This document shows positions 45,701 through 59,438 of a stretch of DNA of 64,000 nt, in pieces. Position 1 is the stretch's first letter, and the number at the start of each line of letters is the position of its first letter. The position numbers and the translations under genes were made by a program. Origin of the DNA: Xiphophorus maculatus. Its lineage: Eukaryota > Chordata > Actinopteri > Cyprinodontiformes > Poeciliidae. The notes beneath the pieces are model-generated. The model saw nothing but the letters and a program-made list of their open reading frames with translations, made no database searches and was not told where the DNA came from. The stretch covers positions 19,902,565 through 19,966,564 of the forward strand of contig NC_036446.1 in assembly GCF_002775205.1 (NCBI RefSeq). Reading direction: 5' to 3'.

Positions 45701-46600
45701 CGTCCACACTGAATGTGTTGCTGTGCTGCTGTTCTTCCTCTCTGTTTCACTCGTTCTCTCTCTGCTCACCTCCCCGATTTTCCTCTGCATTTAGTTTGAT
45801 TAGTGTCTTTGATTCAGTAGACGGACTCTCCCTCCATCAAACCCCATGTGCATTCCTTCCCTTGTACAGCATTTCACTGTCACTATGTTCACTGACATTG
45901 CAGCTGAAGTCTAAACATGCAAGTTTTGACAAAAACGACAAATGTGCAACATGAAATAGTGAGAAGTTTCCTGTTTTTGTGCCTCAAAGTTACTGCGTGA
46001 TTATATGCTTCTGTTGGTTTGTAAATTGAGAGGTTTGTAGATGTCAAAATGAAATAATATATTTCCTTTTTTGCTATAAAAAAGTAAACAAACCTGTGTT
46101 TGCTTGGAGTATCTGTGTCAACGAGTGCAGTAAGTGCAGCTGCTTTGTGGTTTACGTTTAAGTTTATTTTATGGTCATGTTTAGACAACCCACTTATTTA
46201 CACATTGGCAATTACAGAGTTACAATATGAATAATTTGGACTGCAAATCCAATATTCACTTCCCACTTTAATCTATTCTTTTCCTGAGGGAACTGTCTAC
46301 CTCCTTAGCTACTAAATATTTCAGTGCCAAATGGAGTCAATGAAAAACCCAGTTAGCACCATTGCAAGAAGCTTCAATCCACAGAACAATTAGTCAAAGC
46401 TTATTACCTAGATGCAACATTAGCTGTTTTCTGTGTTTTTCATTCATGATGGCAATAAATGCCCTAAAACCAACGGACATGCTTAATAAATTCATAAAGT
46501 GTGTTCCTATTGTATTTCTGCAGACAACTGCTTGACAACACCTAAAATATGATGAAACAATAATCAACCCTCCTATTGAGTAAAATGATGTGGAAATATC
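42797..46600. other. slc17a6 3' flank
   Basis: AT-rich, no gene. The slc17a6 3' UTR must start here; AATAAA motifs occur around 44002 and 44321 but the real poly(A) site cannot be chosen. A CTCF-like core TCCAGGTGGCAG lies at 44531-44542. Confidence 0.55.
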
Positions 46601-49600
46601 ATTAGGTGAGGATCTCTGTCAGTCTGAGCAGATCCAGAGGCTACAGGAAGTGCACAGTTAATGGCTGCCCTCCTTCTCCGTCTGTGAAATCAATAAGGTC
46701 GGTCCCCAGTGTTCGGCTGGACCTATTGACCACTCCAAGTTCTTAATGGAGATGAGAGGAAGGGGGAGCACTTACTGAGCTATTTGGATGTGTTGTGATT
46801 TGTGATCTGGCAGCAAACTATGCCTACAAATCTCATACATGTTGTGGACAATCAGAAATATCACAGCAAAAGAGATCTTTAAACTGAGCATGCCTACAAA
46901 TATGCAGTTTTAAATTATTTTTGATAGAAATAGAGTAATAAGTGCAGAAAGGAAATATTTCTCTTCCCAGTGTCACTCTCTAGCTTGCTTTGAAGGGATC
47001 CAAAGGTGTTTACAGACGAGAAAGATATACAGTCCCTCTAGTGCATTCTGCTCCAACGCTCCTTAATCAAACACCTGATTACCTTCTTGGCATGTCAGCA
47101 AGTTTTGTAACAGTCTGGTCACTAAACATTTATGTGATTCAGGTGTATTGGAGCAGAGATGCATCCAAAAGTTGCAGGACAGTGGCATTTGAGAACTGGG
47201 GATGTAACTCCCAGGTCTAGCGAGCTTTGAGTCCAATCCATGGTCTCCTTTTTTTATGTCCAAAAAACCTCTAAAGGAAGATTTCCAGATTGGATGCCCA
47301 ATACCACTTTAACTGACTACTTATAATATGAATGTGCAGTGGTTCTCTTCCCATCAACACACTAACTTAAAAGTAGAGACAAACACCATAAAGGACACAT
47401 TTCAGAACCTTGGTGAAAAGGAGAGGTTAAAGTACTATTATTGTCCTAGAGACTTTCTTGATTTGGTTTTCTGGAAAAGATGTTTGTAAAAAAAACAACA
47501 ACAATAAAAAAAACAAAAAACTAGTTTGTGAGGTGAAGGCTGTGGTAAAATGTAGCTCAAGAACTCAGATATCAATAATGCACAACCACAGAAAACATGG
47601 TATCTTGTCCTGGGGGAGAAAAATCTAACCTTGGTTGAATGGCCCAAGAAACAAGAATGACACTCTGGCTCTCTGCAGATATAAGATCTTTAGTTTCCTA
47701 TTTATATGAAGCTGCATTAAGTAGCTTTACATGTTTTACCATCGACATACATCTCTTTAAACATTGTATTTCTGCCACATTTGTCATTAACCGCCAGACA
47801 CATTACATAAAGCTCAACCTTAGTAATCTATTGCAGGATAAACTTGTTTTAATAAGGAGAAACAATGTGCCGTTTTAGAGTGCTGAGCACCATTAACTGT
47901 AATTTATGTGTTTAGAAAGACAGAAATTACAAATGTAATTTGAATTCTTACATTAAGCGCTTAAGGAATATAATTCAGACCACAGGCATGAATCCTAACA
48001 ACACTGACGCCAAACAACTCTGCAGGATCTTTGTAAAGCCTCAAGGTGACTCAGAGATCAGATTGATGCACAACATCTGAATCACGTAATATTAAAAACA
48101 TGCTCCTTATGTCTGTTTAAAGCTATGTGTGTGTACGCATGTGTGTGCTTTATTGTGACACTTTTCCTGTCTCAGTTCACTGCATGAGTTAATTTGACAA
48201 GCTCAATAAACGTGTCACCACTCAGCCCTAAACTGTTTTCTCACAGTCAACCAGCCTTATCCGTCATGCTGTCCCATTACATTTGGGTGGAGGTGACCCA
48301 TGAATGTTTGTGGCCATCAACTCACCAATAAGTTACATTAAAACACACAACAGAAATGTTTGGGGGGGAAAGAGACAATCTATTGCAACTGGATGGGTTG
48401 AAACCGAGACTCTAAATTATGAAAAATATGGCATGTGGGTGTGTCTGTCCCAATCCGAGAGAATGAGTTAACATATGTTGAGCCATTTTAATGATTGTTC
48501 AAGAGAGGGTAGGGGCAGGTGCTGTTTCGGCCTCATGGGATTTGGAGAATGAGAAGGGAAGGAGGAGATTGAGGAAAGTGGAACCTGATGCCAAAATCAC
48601 CCTTTAATGACAGGAGGCGGGGGTCCACGACGTCATGCTCGACCTCCTGAGGTTCAGTGTATCTGATAAATAAAGCTCTGATTTGCACGGCGCCATTCCA
48701 GCAACTCTAAGCAGGTTGCAAGATGATGACAAACATTTCTCTTGATTACATGTCAAATTCAGATGAGAGTATTTTGCTACTTTTCACAGCTCCTAAGACC
48801 CTCGGGCGTTACTAATGCAATCTTCCTACTTCTCAATGAAAAGAGAGTTTTACTGTTTATGTTTAAGATCTCTAATGCAACTTATACTGCGTTGTATGGT
48901 CACACACACCCGGATGTGAGCTGTCCAAGGTGCTCAGAAAGGAATGACTGCGTAACACCATCCCAGGCGTGTTCCGAGAGTTACACAAAGACGTGGAGAA
49001 TCCAGACAGAACTCAACATACCACCACAGGATTGAAACATTGAGAATATTCCTATCTAGAAAATGCACTTCTAAGCTCATTCAGGATAACAGTTGCCCCC
49101 GCTCTGGATCAGTGACAATTGGTTGAAAGAAAAGAGATCAGTTCCTCCTCCCATATGAGACAGGAAACACAATAGGCTGCACATCCCAGCCTTCAGTGCC
49201 GTAGCCATACAGCTGGTATATATTTAGCTAGCCCCCAATATCAAACGCTCTCTCCCACCACCTCCTTCATCTGCTCTGCTCATGTGATTTCAACCATCAT
49301 GTCAGGAAATGCGTCATCGGTTCGTCAAGGGGGGAGCCTCTGAGGCGAGGCACTCTAATATTAGGAATTCAAACACACTCCATCTTAAACCAAATAGTAT
49401 GATGCAAGATCATGAGCAAATACCTGAGAAATATAAATGCAGCGCAAATAGTGTTTCTCTTGCATTGCTTTAGACAATTAGGGTCATTTTGTTTTTCATG
49501 AACACCAACCTTCTTCTTTGCTTTCATAGACTTCTCTTGTTTTTGTTTTATTGTTACACATAACAGAGAGAAAATGGCAAAGTTTCACCAATTCCACCAC

Positions 49601-52600
49601 AAAAACCTAGAATAAATTGTTAAGTCAATAAAGCTCTTGTGTTATGACCCTAAGCAGGTTGTTCCTGAGGCAGAATTTAAAAAAAGTGTAAAACAATATG
49701 CTGAAAATCATCCACTGTGACTAATTACCGAGGATGACATAACCAATTATTAGGTTGAGGTGAAAATAGGTTTTCTATGAAATTCATTTTGTTACTTACA
49801 TATCTTTATTTGATATAAAAATGTGTGTGATAATCTGAAACACTTAAGGATGATTAAAAGGAAAGCAAAATTAAAGTAAATCTGTAAATTAATTTTATGA
49901 ACTGTGTATAACAATGTCTCTGTTGAAATGGCTTTATTTTTATTCACAATGTGCAGACAAGCAGTGTTATGTTTTGAGAAAAATAAAACAAAAAAACATG
50001 GATTAAAATCATTAAAGACACGAGGATGTGGGATTGTTTTCTTTTACTCGGTTATTGGAGCTAATGTACCTAGACTAAGGTGTGTTTCTGTGCACATGTG
50101 TCCTTGCAGGTTTCATTCACCCTTTCCTCTTAGTGCTCTATCACCAGATGGGAGCTCACATTAGATGTGTATGTGTGCGATGGAGGGGTGGTGTGGGGGC
50201 AGAGGGGTATTTCCCAAAGCCCGAGCATCAGGCCTCCTTTTGTCCTCTTTCCTGTCACCGATGGCTTCACAGTGGGGTGACGAGCGCACTCCAAATCTCA
50301 TTAAAAAGTGAGAGACGGGGTGGGAGGAGGTGGGGTGTCAGGGCTGTTAATGTCTATTTTTTTTCTCTTAAGATAAAACCAGGGGGAAAAGCATAATCTG
50401 AAACAGATTTTACATGACAGAGTGGTGATGATAAAAGAAAAAAAATTAAATAAATTAACAAACCACTCTCCTTCCTGAGATGATTTATTGATCTGAATTA
50501 ATGTCATCGCTTTGTGTCCGCCTGATTTCATTAGACACAGAGGTGAGACACATCTGATAGAGTGGTCTCCAAACAGAGGGATAATATGAGAAACAGACTA
50601 TCACAGTGCAACCCTTTTGTTGTACATATAGAGTGGGCTGTTTGCTCACAGCCTTATCAGTGTGAGAGCTGACCATGATAAACCTGTTTTCCACCACTGT
50701 CACTTGTGTTAAACAGCAACTACCCCGATAGAAACATTCAATAAACAATCTCAATTCTCAGAGCAAGTCTCTTATTATCTCCATGTTAAACTATTAGCTG
50801 TAATTGCCACTATGAATAGCCTCCATTGTGCAACCTGCAATTTACCCATTTACCCATCAGGGCTCAAAATTGCTTTAAAATTGCAGCCGATTATCTTCAT
50901 CTTCAGCAGAAACCATGAACTTGCTTGAGAATTTAAGGAGAAAAAAAAAATCTTGCATTCATGCAACCACTTGTTTCCTTATTTACTCTCATCTAGCAGT
51001 CAGTTCCAGCAAGAACTTGACAACGCTCATTTATACCATTCCTAGAGCTTCACGTTTTCTGTTGTTAAAGTGACAAAATGTTAGGTGCCTTTAAGAGTTG
51101 AGACGGTGAGGGTAGACACTGTGGGACCAGGGTGAGGGAGGAATAAAAGGGCGAGGCAACAAACAAACAGAGTAAAACACAATGGAGGCACTACTTTTGA
51201 TATTTGCCTGCAGTCAAAGGGGAAAATGTAAAGATTTCCAGTAGAAATAAAAAATTGCTTGAGTTTTTTTTTTAAACAATTAAATGATAAAAATATGTGT
51301 AGTAATAATTTGCTTAGCCAAAAAAAATCTAAAAGGGATTTTTAAATTCAAGAGGGGAACGTTCTCAATGGAGAAGCTGCAGCAACATTTAAGACTCATT
51401 CTGAACATCTTGCCTGTATATCTAGAAATATCTACTTCCTGAAGATCTTTCACAGACAAAAATATCAATCAGATGTCAAGATAACACATTTGGGACATCA
51501 GAATGAAGGGAAGCTTGCAACAGGAGTCACGTGACAAGGATAAGATAAAGTCATGAGCTTTCTTTCATCATATCTTCTTTCTTTATCTGATGGCTCTTTC
51601 CCCCTCCTTCCCTCACACTCCTCCTACTCTGTCATTGCTGCATGGTGACTCAGACTCTGCAGAGATGCTACATCTGAATGAGGCGCTGCATGAGTCACCC
51701 ACTGGTCGGATACTGTCTGTCTCATATGGACTTTTGACAATCATGCAAACACACAAACACTGCACAGGCACAAATTTGTGATTATAACCTATTGTCCATT
51801 TTCCACACACTCTAGCAGATTTGCTGCTGCAGACAAGGAGAAGTCATGACCACAGAACAAAATACTTGTTTTTGGTCTCTCCTCCACAGCTCTGTGCTAC
51901 ATAAACATGCTGTTTTTAATGGTCTTCTCTTCACGTGGCTCTGACCACCGCTGCACTACTACAAGTGCACAATCACTGCAATCTGATAGTCCTCTGCCAC
52001 TCACAGGAGGAAGATCTTTACTCATCCTCTTACTGTTTCTGTCCATCTGTCAGTCTGTCTCCCTTCTCCTCAATCAGACTGTTTCTAGACATGGTACTGA
52101 AATGTTTTAAACCATTTATGCACATAACATACACACTAACACCTAAACATAAATTATTGACATAAATGCAATAAAGTTATTTACAATTGAGGTTTCACCA
52201 AATCAGTCAAGCCTGACAACTCTCAGCCAACATGCAACGAAAACAAGAAATGAGCGTGTTTTTAAAGTTCATGGCAAGAAAATACCTATTTTATGATACG
52301 TAATGCGTTCATTCAGATACTTAAGTAATTCATCCAATTCATTGCACAACATTTCAGCGTTTGAAATCCATGATGACATTTTGAGTTAATTGATGCTCCC
52401 TGCTGTTATGACCAAAGGTTCTGATCCATTTTATGGACGATAGCAGCACATCAGTTACTAACATAACATTTTCAGAAATATTGAAAACCACTGAACATTG
52501 CCTGCTCACTGCAATTGTTAGTTACTAAAATCCAACACTTTGAGTCTCATTCCCAAGACTCTTCAGATTCCAACAGGATGCAATGACATAAAGAAATCTT

Positions 52601-53909
52601 CTACCAGAGACTCTGATCCAGGTACAAAGCACCAGAACCAGCGACCAGCTTACCCGTCAAGTCAGAATTGAAACTGATTCCCTCACAGGACTCACAAAAA
52701 TGTTTTCATTGAAGACTTGGTTGTGTTTCTTTAATATTTGTGGTAAATGGTTTTTCCTTGTTTTTAGTCTGCTGTGTTTTTTTCCACAAAAAAATGCATT
52801 TCATTTCTAATTTTCCAGAAAATACATTGTTAAATAATTGAAACTTCGCTAAACCATGACAAAAGAGAAATGATGAAAGAAATTCTTCTATTTTAAAAGT
52901 CTGTTTTTTATCAAAACGTAAAAAATACTAAATACCTCAACATTTCTTTATTATTTCATTTATTTGTTGCGACCGAAGCTTTCTTGATGGTGAAGATTCT
53001 GCACTGTACATAGATTACAAATCGAGACATATCTGTGTCTTTTACATCTGTACGTCCTTGAACATTTCAGATGTTTTCCTGTCTTTTGTCCAACATTTCA
53101 GCTCAGAGATTAGTTTCTATGGAGACTGGGATGTAAGCGTAAAAAGGAAAAGAGAAAAAAGAGAAATGTGGTTGTCAGGAGACAGTCTACGGCCATGAGG
53201 TTGATGCTGAATTCAGGATGGGTGCAGAGTGCTTTATTCAGTTTAAATTTTTCTTTATAGGTTTTACAGCCTCAAAGTGGTGGGGAATTAAATGCATCAG
53301 CCTAGTCACCCTACAAATATTAGCAACTTAAAGGAAAAACATTAAGATATCAATTTCTCAAACTCTCCAGATCAGCCTTTGCCCATCACTGCACAAGAGG
53401 GTGAGTGACAGTTTGATTTCTCTGGTGTTGACAGGGGTTAAGAAACTCGCTGCCGATAATACAGACCTTTCAGGCACTCCATCACTTGATAATTACATTA
53501 CTCTGGTACTCCATTGCTTCCTCTCGCTCCTGCTAATCTTTTTAGCGTCCAAGTGATTGGGATCGCAGTGACAGAGAGAAATGACAGCGAGTCACCTGCT
53601 GTGGAGCTGAGTCCTCTCAGCCCTCTTCATGCCTTACTAAAGGTTTTGAAATCTATTCAGCTTTTGTCAGGTAACCATGGAGGTGCCTGGGAATGACTCT
53701 GAAAGTACCTTTTGCTTCAAATTTTAGATGTTTTTTTAGGTGCAGTGTGCAATGGATTCCAGCTGTTAATTATTGTAATTTATTAATGATTTTAATCTCT
53801 ATCTAATCAAAATCAAACTGACTGTACCCCTCTCTATGATTTTACTCATTTAAAGATGTCTCCCCATTTCCTTTCTTGTAAAATAAGGATTTAAGAGTGA
53901 GTTGCTATG

Positions 53910-53923
53910 CTGCCCTCTAGTGC
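53910..53923 (-). promoter_or_regulatory. CTCF-like site, minus orientation
   Basis: CTGCCCTCTAGTGC fits the reversed CTCF core SYGCCMYCTRSTGG at 13 of 14 positions. Confidence 0.3.
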
Positions 53924-54050
53924 CCTCTATTGGACACACCACAAAAGTCACTGTAAATGTTGGTTAATTCAGTTTTTGATTAACAAAAAACATTTTGTTA
54001 AAAAATGGAGGTTTTTTTTAACCAAAAACATTATGACTTTATTAAGTCGT

Positions 54051-54087
54051 AATGTGACTTAACAAAGATAAGTCACATTATCTTTGT
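54051..54087. repeat. interleaved inverted repeats
   Basis: AATGTGACTT pairs with AAGTCACATT; overlapping ACAAAGAT pairs with ATCTTTGT. Confidence 0.9.
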
Positions 54088-55559
54088 ATTTTTGCTTTGC
54101 TAGACTAAAATGTAAAGTAATTACCAGACTGGGTCAGCATAAGAGGCTTGGCTTGACAGGTAGTTTAATTAAAAAAGGTTTGCCCCGAAGCTCCTGGCAC
54201 AGCAGTCTGAGCTGAGGAAACCAGAATTCATTTGTCATTACCGGGGCTGACAGACATATTGTTTAATAGCCATTTATATGAGCACCTCTGCGACACTCAG
54301 ACCTCGACAGGCTGTGGCTGTGACAGATTTTATACGATAGCAGGATCATAACAAAGAAGATTAAAATCAAATAAAATTATACGTAGAGTAGGGTATTTCT
54401 TATACAATGAAAGATATTTTTGCACATTTTAGCACATTTCTTTACCGCTGTTTTCAGTGAAATCTGCTTGTTTCTTTCTGTGATTTTTACCTCAAGCATC
54501 AAAATAAACTTCAGGTGAGTCTAAAGGCAAAAAGTGGTTAAACATTTATCAGAGACGGACATCACATATTTTTAAAGGAAGCTTAGCTCTACAGTTTGGC
54601 TTTTAGCTAGCTTTTAGCATTCACTTAAATGACTAGTTTCAATTTATGGTAATTGCATGGAATTGCATTACACGTTGAATTTGATATTAAACCATTTTAA
54701 TTGATGTATTTATGTTAATTTTTGGTGAATAATTAAAATTTTACACCAGTTGCTCAGTTGAATTTTTTCTCCTTTTTTTTGGTTTCCTTCTTTGTTTCTT
54801 CTTTTCTTTCTTTCGATTGTATTTATGATTGTTTTAATAATTTATTCTTTCATTTTCTGCCATCTTAGTTTTAACACTGAATATTTTAGAATATATGTTT
54901 TCTAGAATTTACCTGAATTTCTCCTCATTATCACAAGACAATTTCATTCCTTGAATACTTCTAACAGCTATGGTAAATGCACACTTGTATTTTATTGCCT
55001 ATTTTTAGCCTTGTTTAACTTATTACTTCTTCTTTCTTTTTGTATTTGTTCTATCTAAAAAGAAAACTGGTTGCCCTAAAATGTGCTCTAAAAATGTATT
55101 TATTTGTTTATTTATTGATTCATTTATTTATCAGAAAATTACACGCTCTGTGTTTAGCGTTCACATTCAAACTTGGTGAAAAATGAGCTTGATGGCATGT
55201 TGCATGTATTTGGAAATCAGAACAGCAAACAGACACAAAAACATGCAAACAGAAGGACACAGACACACACAAAAAAAAAACACCATAAAAACTGGTCACT
55301 TTTATTGAAACACATCACTCTACATCAAAATAAGATCTGCGTTCATCTGACAGGATGATAAAACACTTGTGAGTCTCTAATAAGCATGTCCCCATCTGAT
55401 GGGCCTCAGGTCCTCTAGACCCTGGGGACCAATTTGAGTGGTACACAGCACATGGTGCTCTGCTGAATGAGCCACCGTAACCCACCACACCCCATCCCAC
55501 CGCCACCGCACCAGTGGAAGAGAGGGGGGGAGACAAGATGAAAGCGGATTTAGGGTTTT

Positions 55560-55573
55560 GTTGCCTTGGTAAC
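55560..55573 (+). promoter_or_regulatory. RFX X-box motif
   Basis: GTTGCCTTGGTAAC is a full match to the X-box GTNRCC-N2-RGYAAC. It lies in a complex, non-repetitive stretch. Confidence 0.4.
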
Positions 55574-57694
55574 CGAAGATGCCATCTGTCATGCATGTGT
55601 TGATCCACATCACGTAGCTGAGACATTGTTTTAATTCACCCATATTCTCAGGGCCAGACAGACCTTCTGGTAAAACACATTCACTTGCAGTCATTTCCTG
55701 ACAACCATGAGGATGTAGAATATTACAACCCTTTCACTTCAGGCAGGGAAAGCCCCACAAAATGTGTTTCAGGCTTGATTTTACAATTGTGGCTGTGTTC
55801 CAGGTGCTGAGGGATCATTTATTAACTCTGTGGGTGCATCTGAGTCATTGTTAAAATTACTTTAACAAGCCTTTAAAACATCATCAGTATGGCTACCATA
55901 CCAAACCTGTTTCAAAGGCAGAGCAAGCCTTTGAAACCAGAAACAGGATGTGATTCATGCTGGATATGTTTACTGTCTGCTAATTTCTGTAAACAACAGG
56001 AGATGAGAGAGAGATGGTAGTTTGATGTAAACAAGGAAATTATTCAATGAACTTTAATCTTTGATATTAAGCATTAATCTGACAGTAATGCACTGTTACT
56101 TTTATTAATATTCACACAAGTGTTGCACAAAGGAATACTAAATATGGAAAAGAAAAGGGAGGTCAGAGAGGAGGTGTACAGAGGGAGGAAGTGGGGAGTG
56201 TCTCGCAGAGGTAGAAACATAAGGGACATGTCCTGAGGGAGAAGCTGCAAATGAACCAGTAGCCACACCTGGGACGGGCAGCAACAGCGGATGAATATAT
56301 TGAGTTTAGTTTGTAGGCTGTCACCTATCTGATTGATTGTTATTGTCTCCCATATAAGACATGGTAATAATAATATTGGAAACAGCTTCAGAGTACCAAA
56401 CGGAAGGCGGCAGCATCTCAGCCCACTTTACAATCTGATACCAAGCCAGCTGTGTAAAATGTGACAAGTGTGAGATGTCTATACAGTGTCTCATGCACAG
56501 ACTCTGGAATTCATTTCATTCAAAGATAAAATGGATTTACTTGAATAAATGACTTCTTGTTTCTTGTTTAGCATCAAAACCAGAAACACAATGATTACTG
56601 ATTTTTGTTCTTGTGCTGCTCTCCCTCAGTGCAACCTAATATCTGGACAGTTTCCAAATTATAAATCTATCCTTAAATAGAAACAAACTCCCACATTAAT
56701 ATTTAGATAAATACCCAGAGGAAGCATGTTATATCTTTCACGTGCTTAAAACATAATTCAACCTGGACAAGTTCTCTTATTTTTTTTAGAAATGGTAAAA
56801 TTTGCATAATTTACATTGATTGGGTCTCCAGGCTTGAGTTGTTTAACTGAACTATGTAAATTTTCAAAAAGGTTATGGTCGAAGTCATAACAGAAGCTTA
56901 TTGTTGGCCTACTTGACTCAGTTTTAATGCTGATGATTTAGGGAAACTTTGAAGAATTTCTTCTATGATGCGCCCATCAATTGGCTTAGCAGTTGCAACT
57001 TAACTCCTCCAAACTTGTTATTGTGGCCTAATAATTCAGCGTTTGTCTTTTCTGAGAACTTGCACTCAGAAGATACTTGGGTTGCCACAGATTTTAGTCT
57101 TACTTGAATGTATCAATGTTGGAGCATGCGCTTCTTTGTTGAAGAAGTCCCTGCTTCTTCAACAAAATTGTGACTAGAAACTCAGTTAATTCACTGTAAA
57201 CATTGCCACCGATGTTCCAGAACTTTGCAGTTTGTGATTGACGTAAGACTTGGGCCGGTGCAGATAAAAAGATCCAGGAGACACTTTTGAAACAGTCCAA
57301 TCACAAACACCATTGAAAGATAATTAACTATTCTTAAAGGTCAGACTCATTCTGACAGTCCAACCCTTGGCCCTTCCATTTCTGATAAGAATGGCAGGAC
57401 CTTGTCAATAGCAAACAAACACCAAAGAAGAAGAGAATAAAATGCATCACTAAAAATCCTGAAAATAATGTCTATGATGAGTATGTGTAATCCTCTCTCT
57501 GATAATGTATGTGTTTGCTCTCAGATTGAATGCCTCTTGCATAAATATTCTCTTTCCATTGTTTACGTCAATCAAATGGCCTGCACAATTACTTGTGTCG
57601 TTTTAATTGTGCTATTAAAATTGGCTGGGAAACATGTAAGAAAAAAAAGCTATCGCAAAACTGGAAAAATCAGTCAGAATAAAAACGCAGAATT

Positions 57695-57766
57695 GTTTGC
57701 TTTCATGCTGTTGCATGAAAGCAAACATGAAAGAGTAGTTTGTGATTTTATCACAAACTACTCTTT
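57695..57766. repeat. two adjacent perfect hairpins
   Basis: GTTTGCTTTCATG/CATGAAAGCAAAC with a 6-base loop, then AAAGAGTAGTTTGTGA/TCACAAACTACTCTTT with a 5-base loop, only 3 bases apart. Confidence 0.95.
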
Positions 57767-59319
57767 TCTTTGTGATGGGTTTGATTTTTATTTAAGAAGC
57801 ACATATTTCTTTACCTTTAAGTCTTTCTAAAGAATAAAAAAAAAACCTCAGGAATGCCAACAACCTCTGCATGGAGGATATTTTCAGTTTAGGTTCCTCT
57901 TCCTCTGATCTCACTTTGTAAGGTGACACCAGAAACCTGCAGGCGTGTGCAAGAAGTCTTGTTTTAACTCTTCCCCCTGGTTCACTCTTGTGTACTCTTA
58001 TTTGGCCAAGCTGAGGGAGATGAACATCTGGTCCTGAGTCATGTGAGCGTGAGGACAATTCACTGCAGAAGAAAAGAAGTACACCTTCGGAAAAGTCTTG
58101 CAGAGTTGGAGTTTGGCAAGTATTTTTTTTATTTATTTCAACATCAGTACGGTTAATTGTGAGGGAATAGAAAGTAACAATAAAATAAATGTAGGTGAAT
58201 TACATTAACAGCTGTATCCCAGCCAGAGTTTCAATATGATTTTAGTAAACATTCAGTTTCTTTTTCTAAATGAAAATAATAAGGTTCCTTGTATAACAGT
58301 GGATTTTTCTCCAGGTTTTAAGATGCATTACTTGCCAAAATGTCTCAAAGATTCAACCAGTAACATAGCAGTGTTGTGAGGTCACTCCAATAAATACTTT
58401 ATTTTGATGCCCTTTTTCTGTATTACGACATTATTCAAAAAACATTTGAGTTTATTTGTGACACCCAATCATATTAAAAATCATAATTTCTCACAGTTGC
58501 GTATCTGAACACAGCAGCATGAAACATAACCTCCTTCTCCTCTGATCATTTAAAGTTTATGTTGTCAAGCAGGGGCTGATGGAAAGTTGCTGGTGCACTT
58601 AAATTTGCTCAATATCTATTGCTCATTTGCTGTCTTATAGGACATTTTTATACCCCAAAAACTCACAAGACACATAATGATATCATGACAATTAAAAGAA
58701 ATAACATAACTGGATAGATGTATGCAGTCAAAGTTATTTATCCCAATTATTCAGATGAATGGTTAGAAGTAATTTAGATGTAAAAGCAAAACATTGTTGT
58801 TGTTTTAAAAAAGCAAAATTGAAACTTTAGATTACTCAAATGATAATTTCAGCTTTCAGGTGTGAACACTGACTGCACTATAAGTGACACATTTTGTGTA
58901 TCGCTTTTTCTCTGTCTAAATAAACATTAGATGTATCGCTACCGTGTCCAGTGGCAAAATTCTATGAACTAGTTGTGAAATTAGTTGTTTGCCAAATACA
59001 ACTTCTGGCTTTATTCCCAGGACAAGCCATGTTGAAGGCCATATAAGCTCAAACCATTAATCACACAAACATTTGACTTATTTACAACAAATTTGAAGTT
59101 TTTTAAGACATTGATTTATCTGAAGATTCATCATTCTGAACGGGTGGCATGTCATTTCAGCTGTTTCCACCTAAATGCTGTGAAAATGTTTAATAGCCCA
59201 ATTAAGAGACTGGGGATACCACTGAAGCAAATCTTTGCAAGCATTCAAGGCAGACGAAAATAAATGAGGTGGAATAGAAACACAGATACAAGCATAGACC
59301 TGTGTGTGTCGGGGTGGGG

Positions 59320-59320
<1 letters not shown>

Positions 59321-59414
<94 letters not shown>

Positions 59415-59438
59415 TGGGTGTGTGTGTGTGTGTGTGTG
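59321..59438. repeat. (TG)n microsatellite
   Basis: About 118 bases of TG with GGTGTGGG interruptions near 59410. Confidence 0.95.

Larger units (their letters stand above)
46601..54400. other. gene-free interval with unique-looking complex stretches
   Basis: No gene can be supported. Stretches with balanced composition and no repeat signature (about 46640-46760, 48500-49350, 50440-50880, 53430-53640, 54120-54320) stand out from AT-rich neighbours and could be conserved elements. Confidence 0.4.

Noticed and set aside
55792..55812. Second RE1-like match (minus strand TCAGCACC)
   Set aside because: The left half is good but the right half is broken (about 15 of 21), so it is not convincing.
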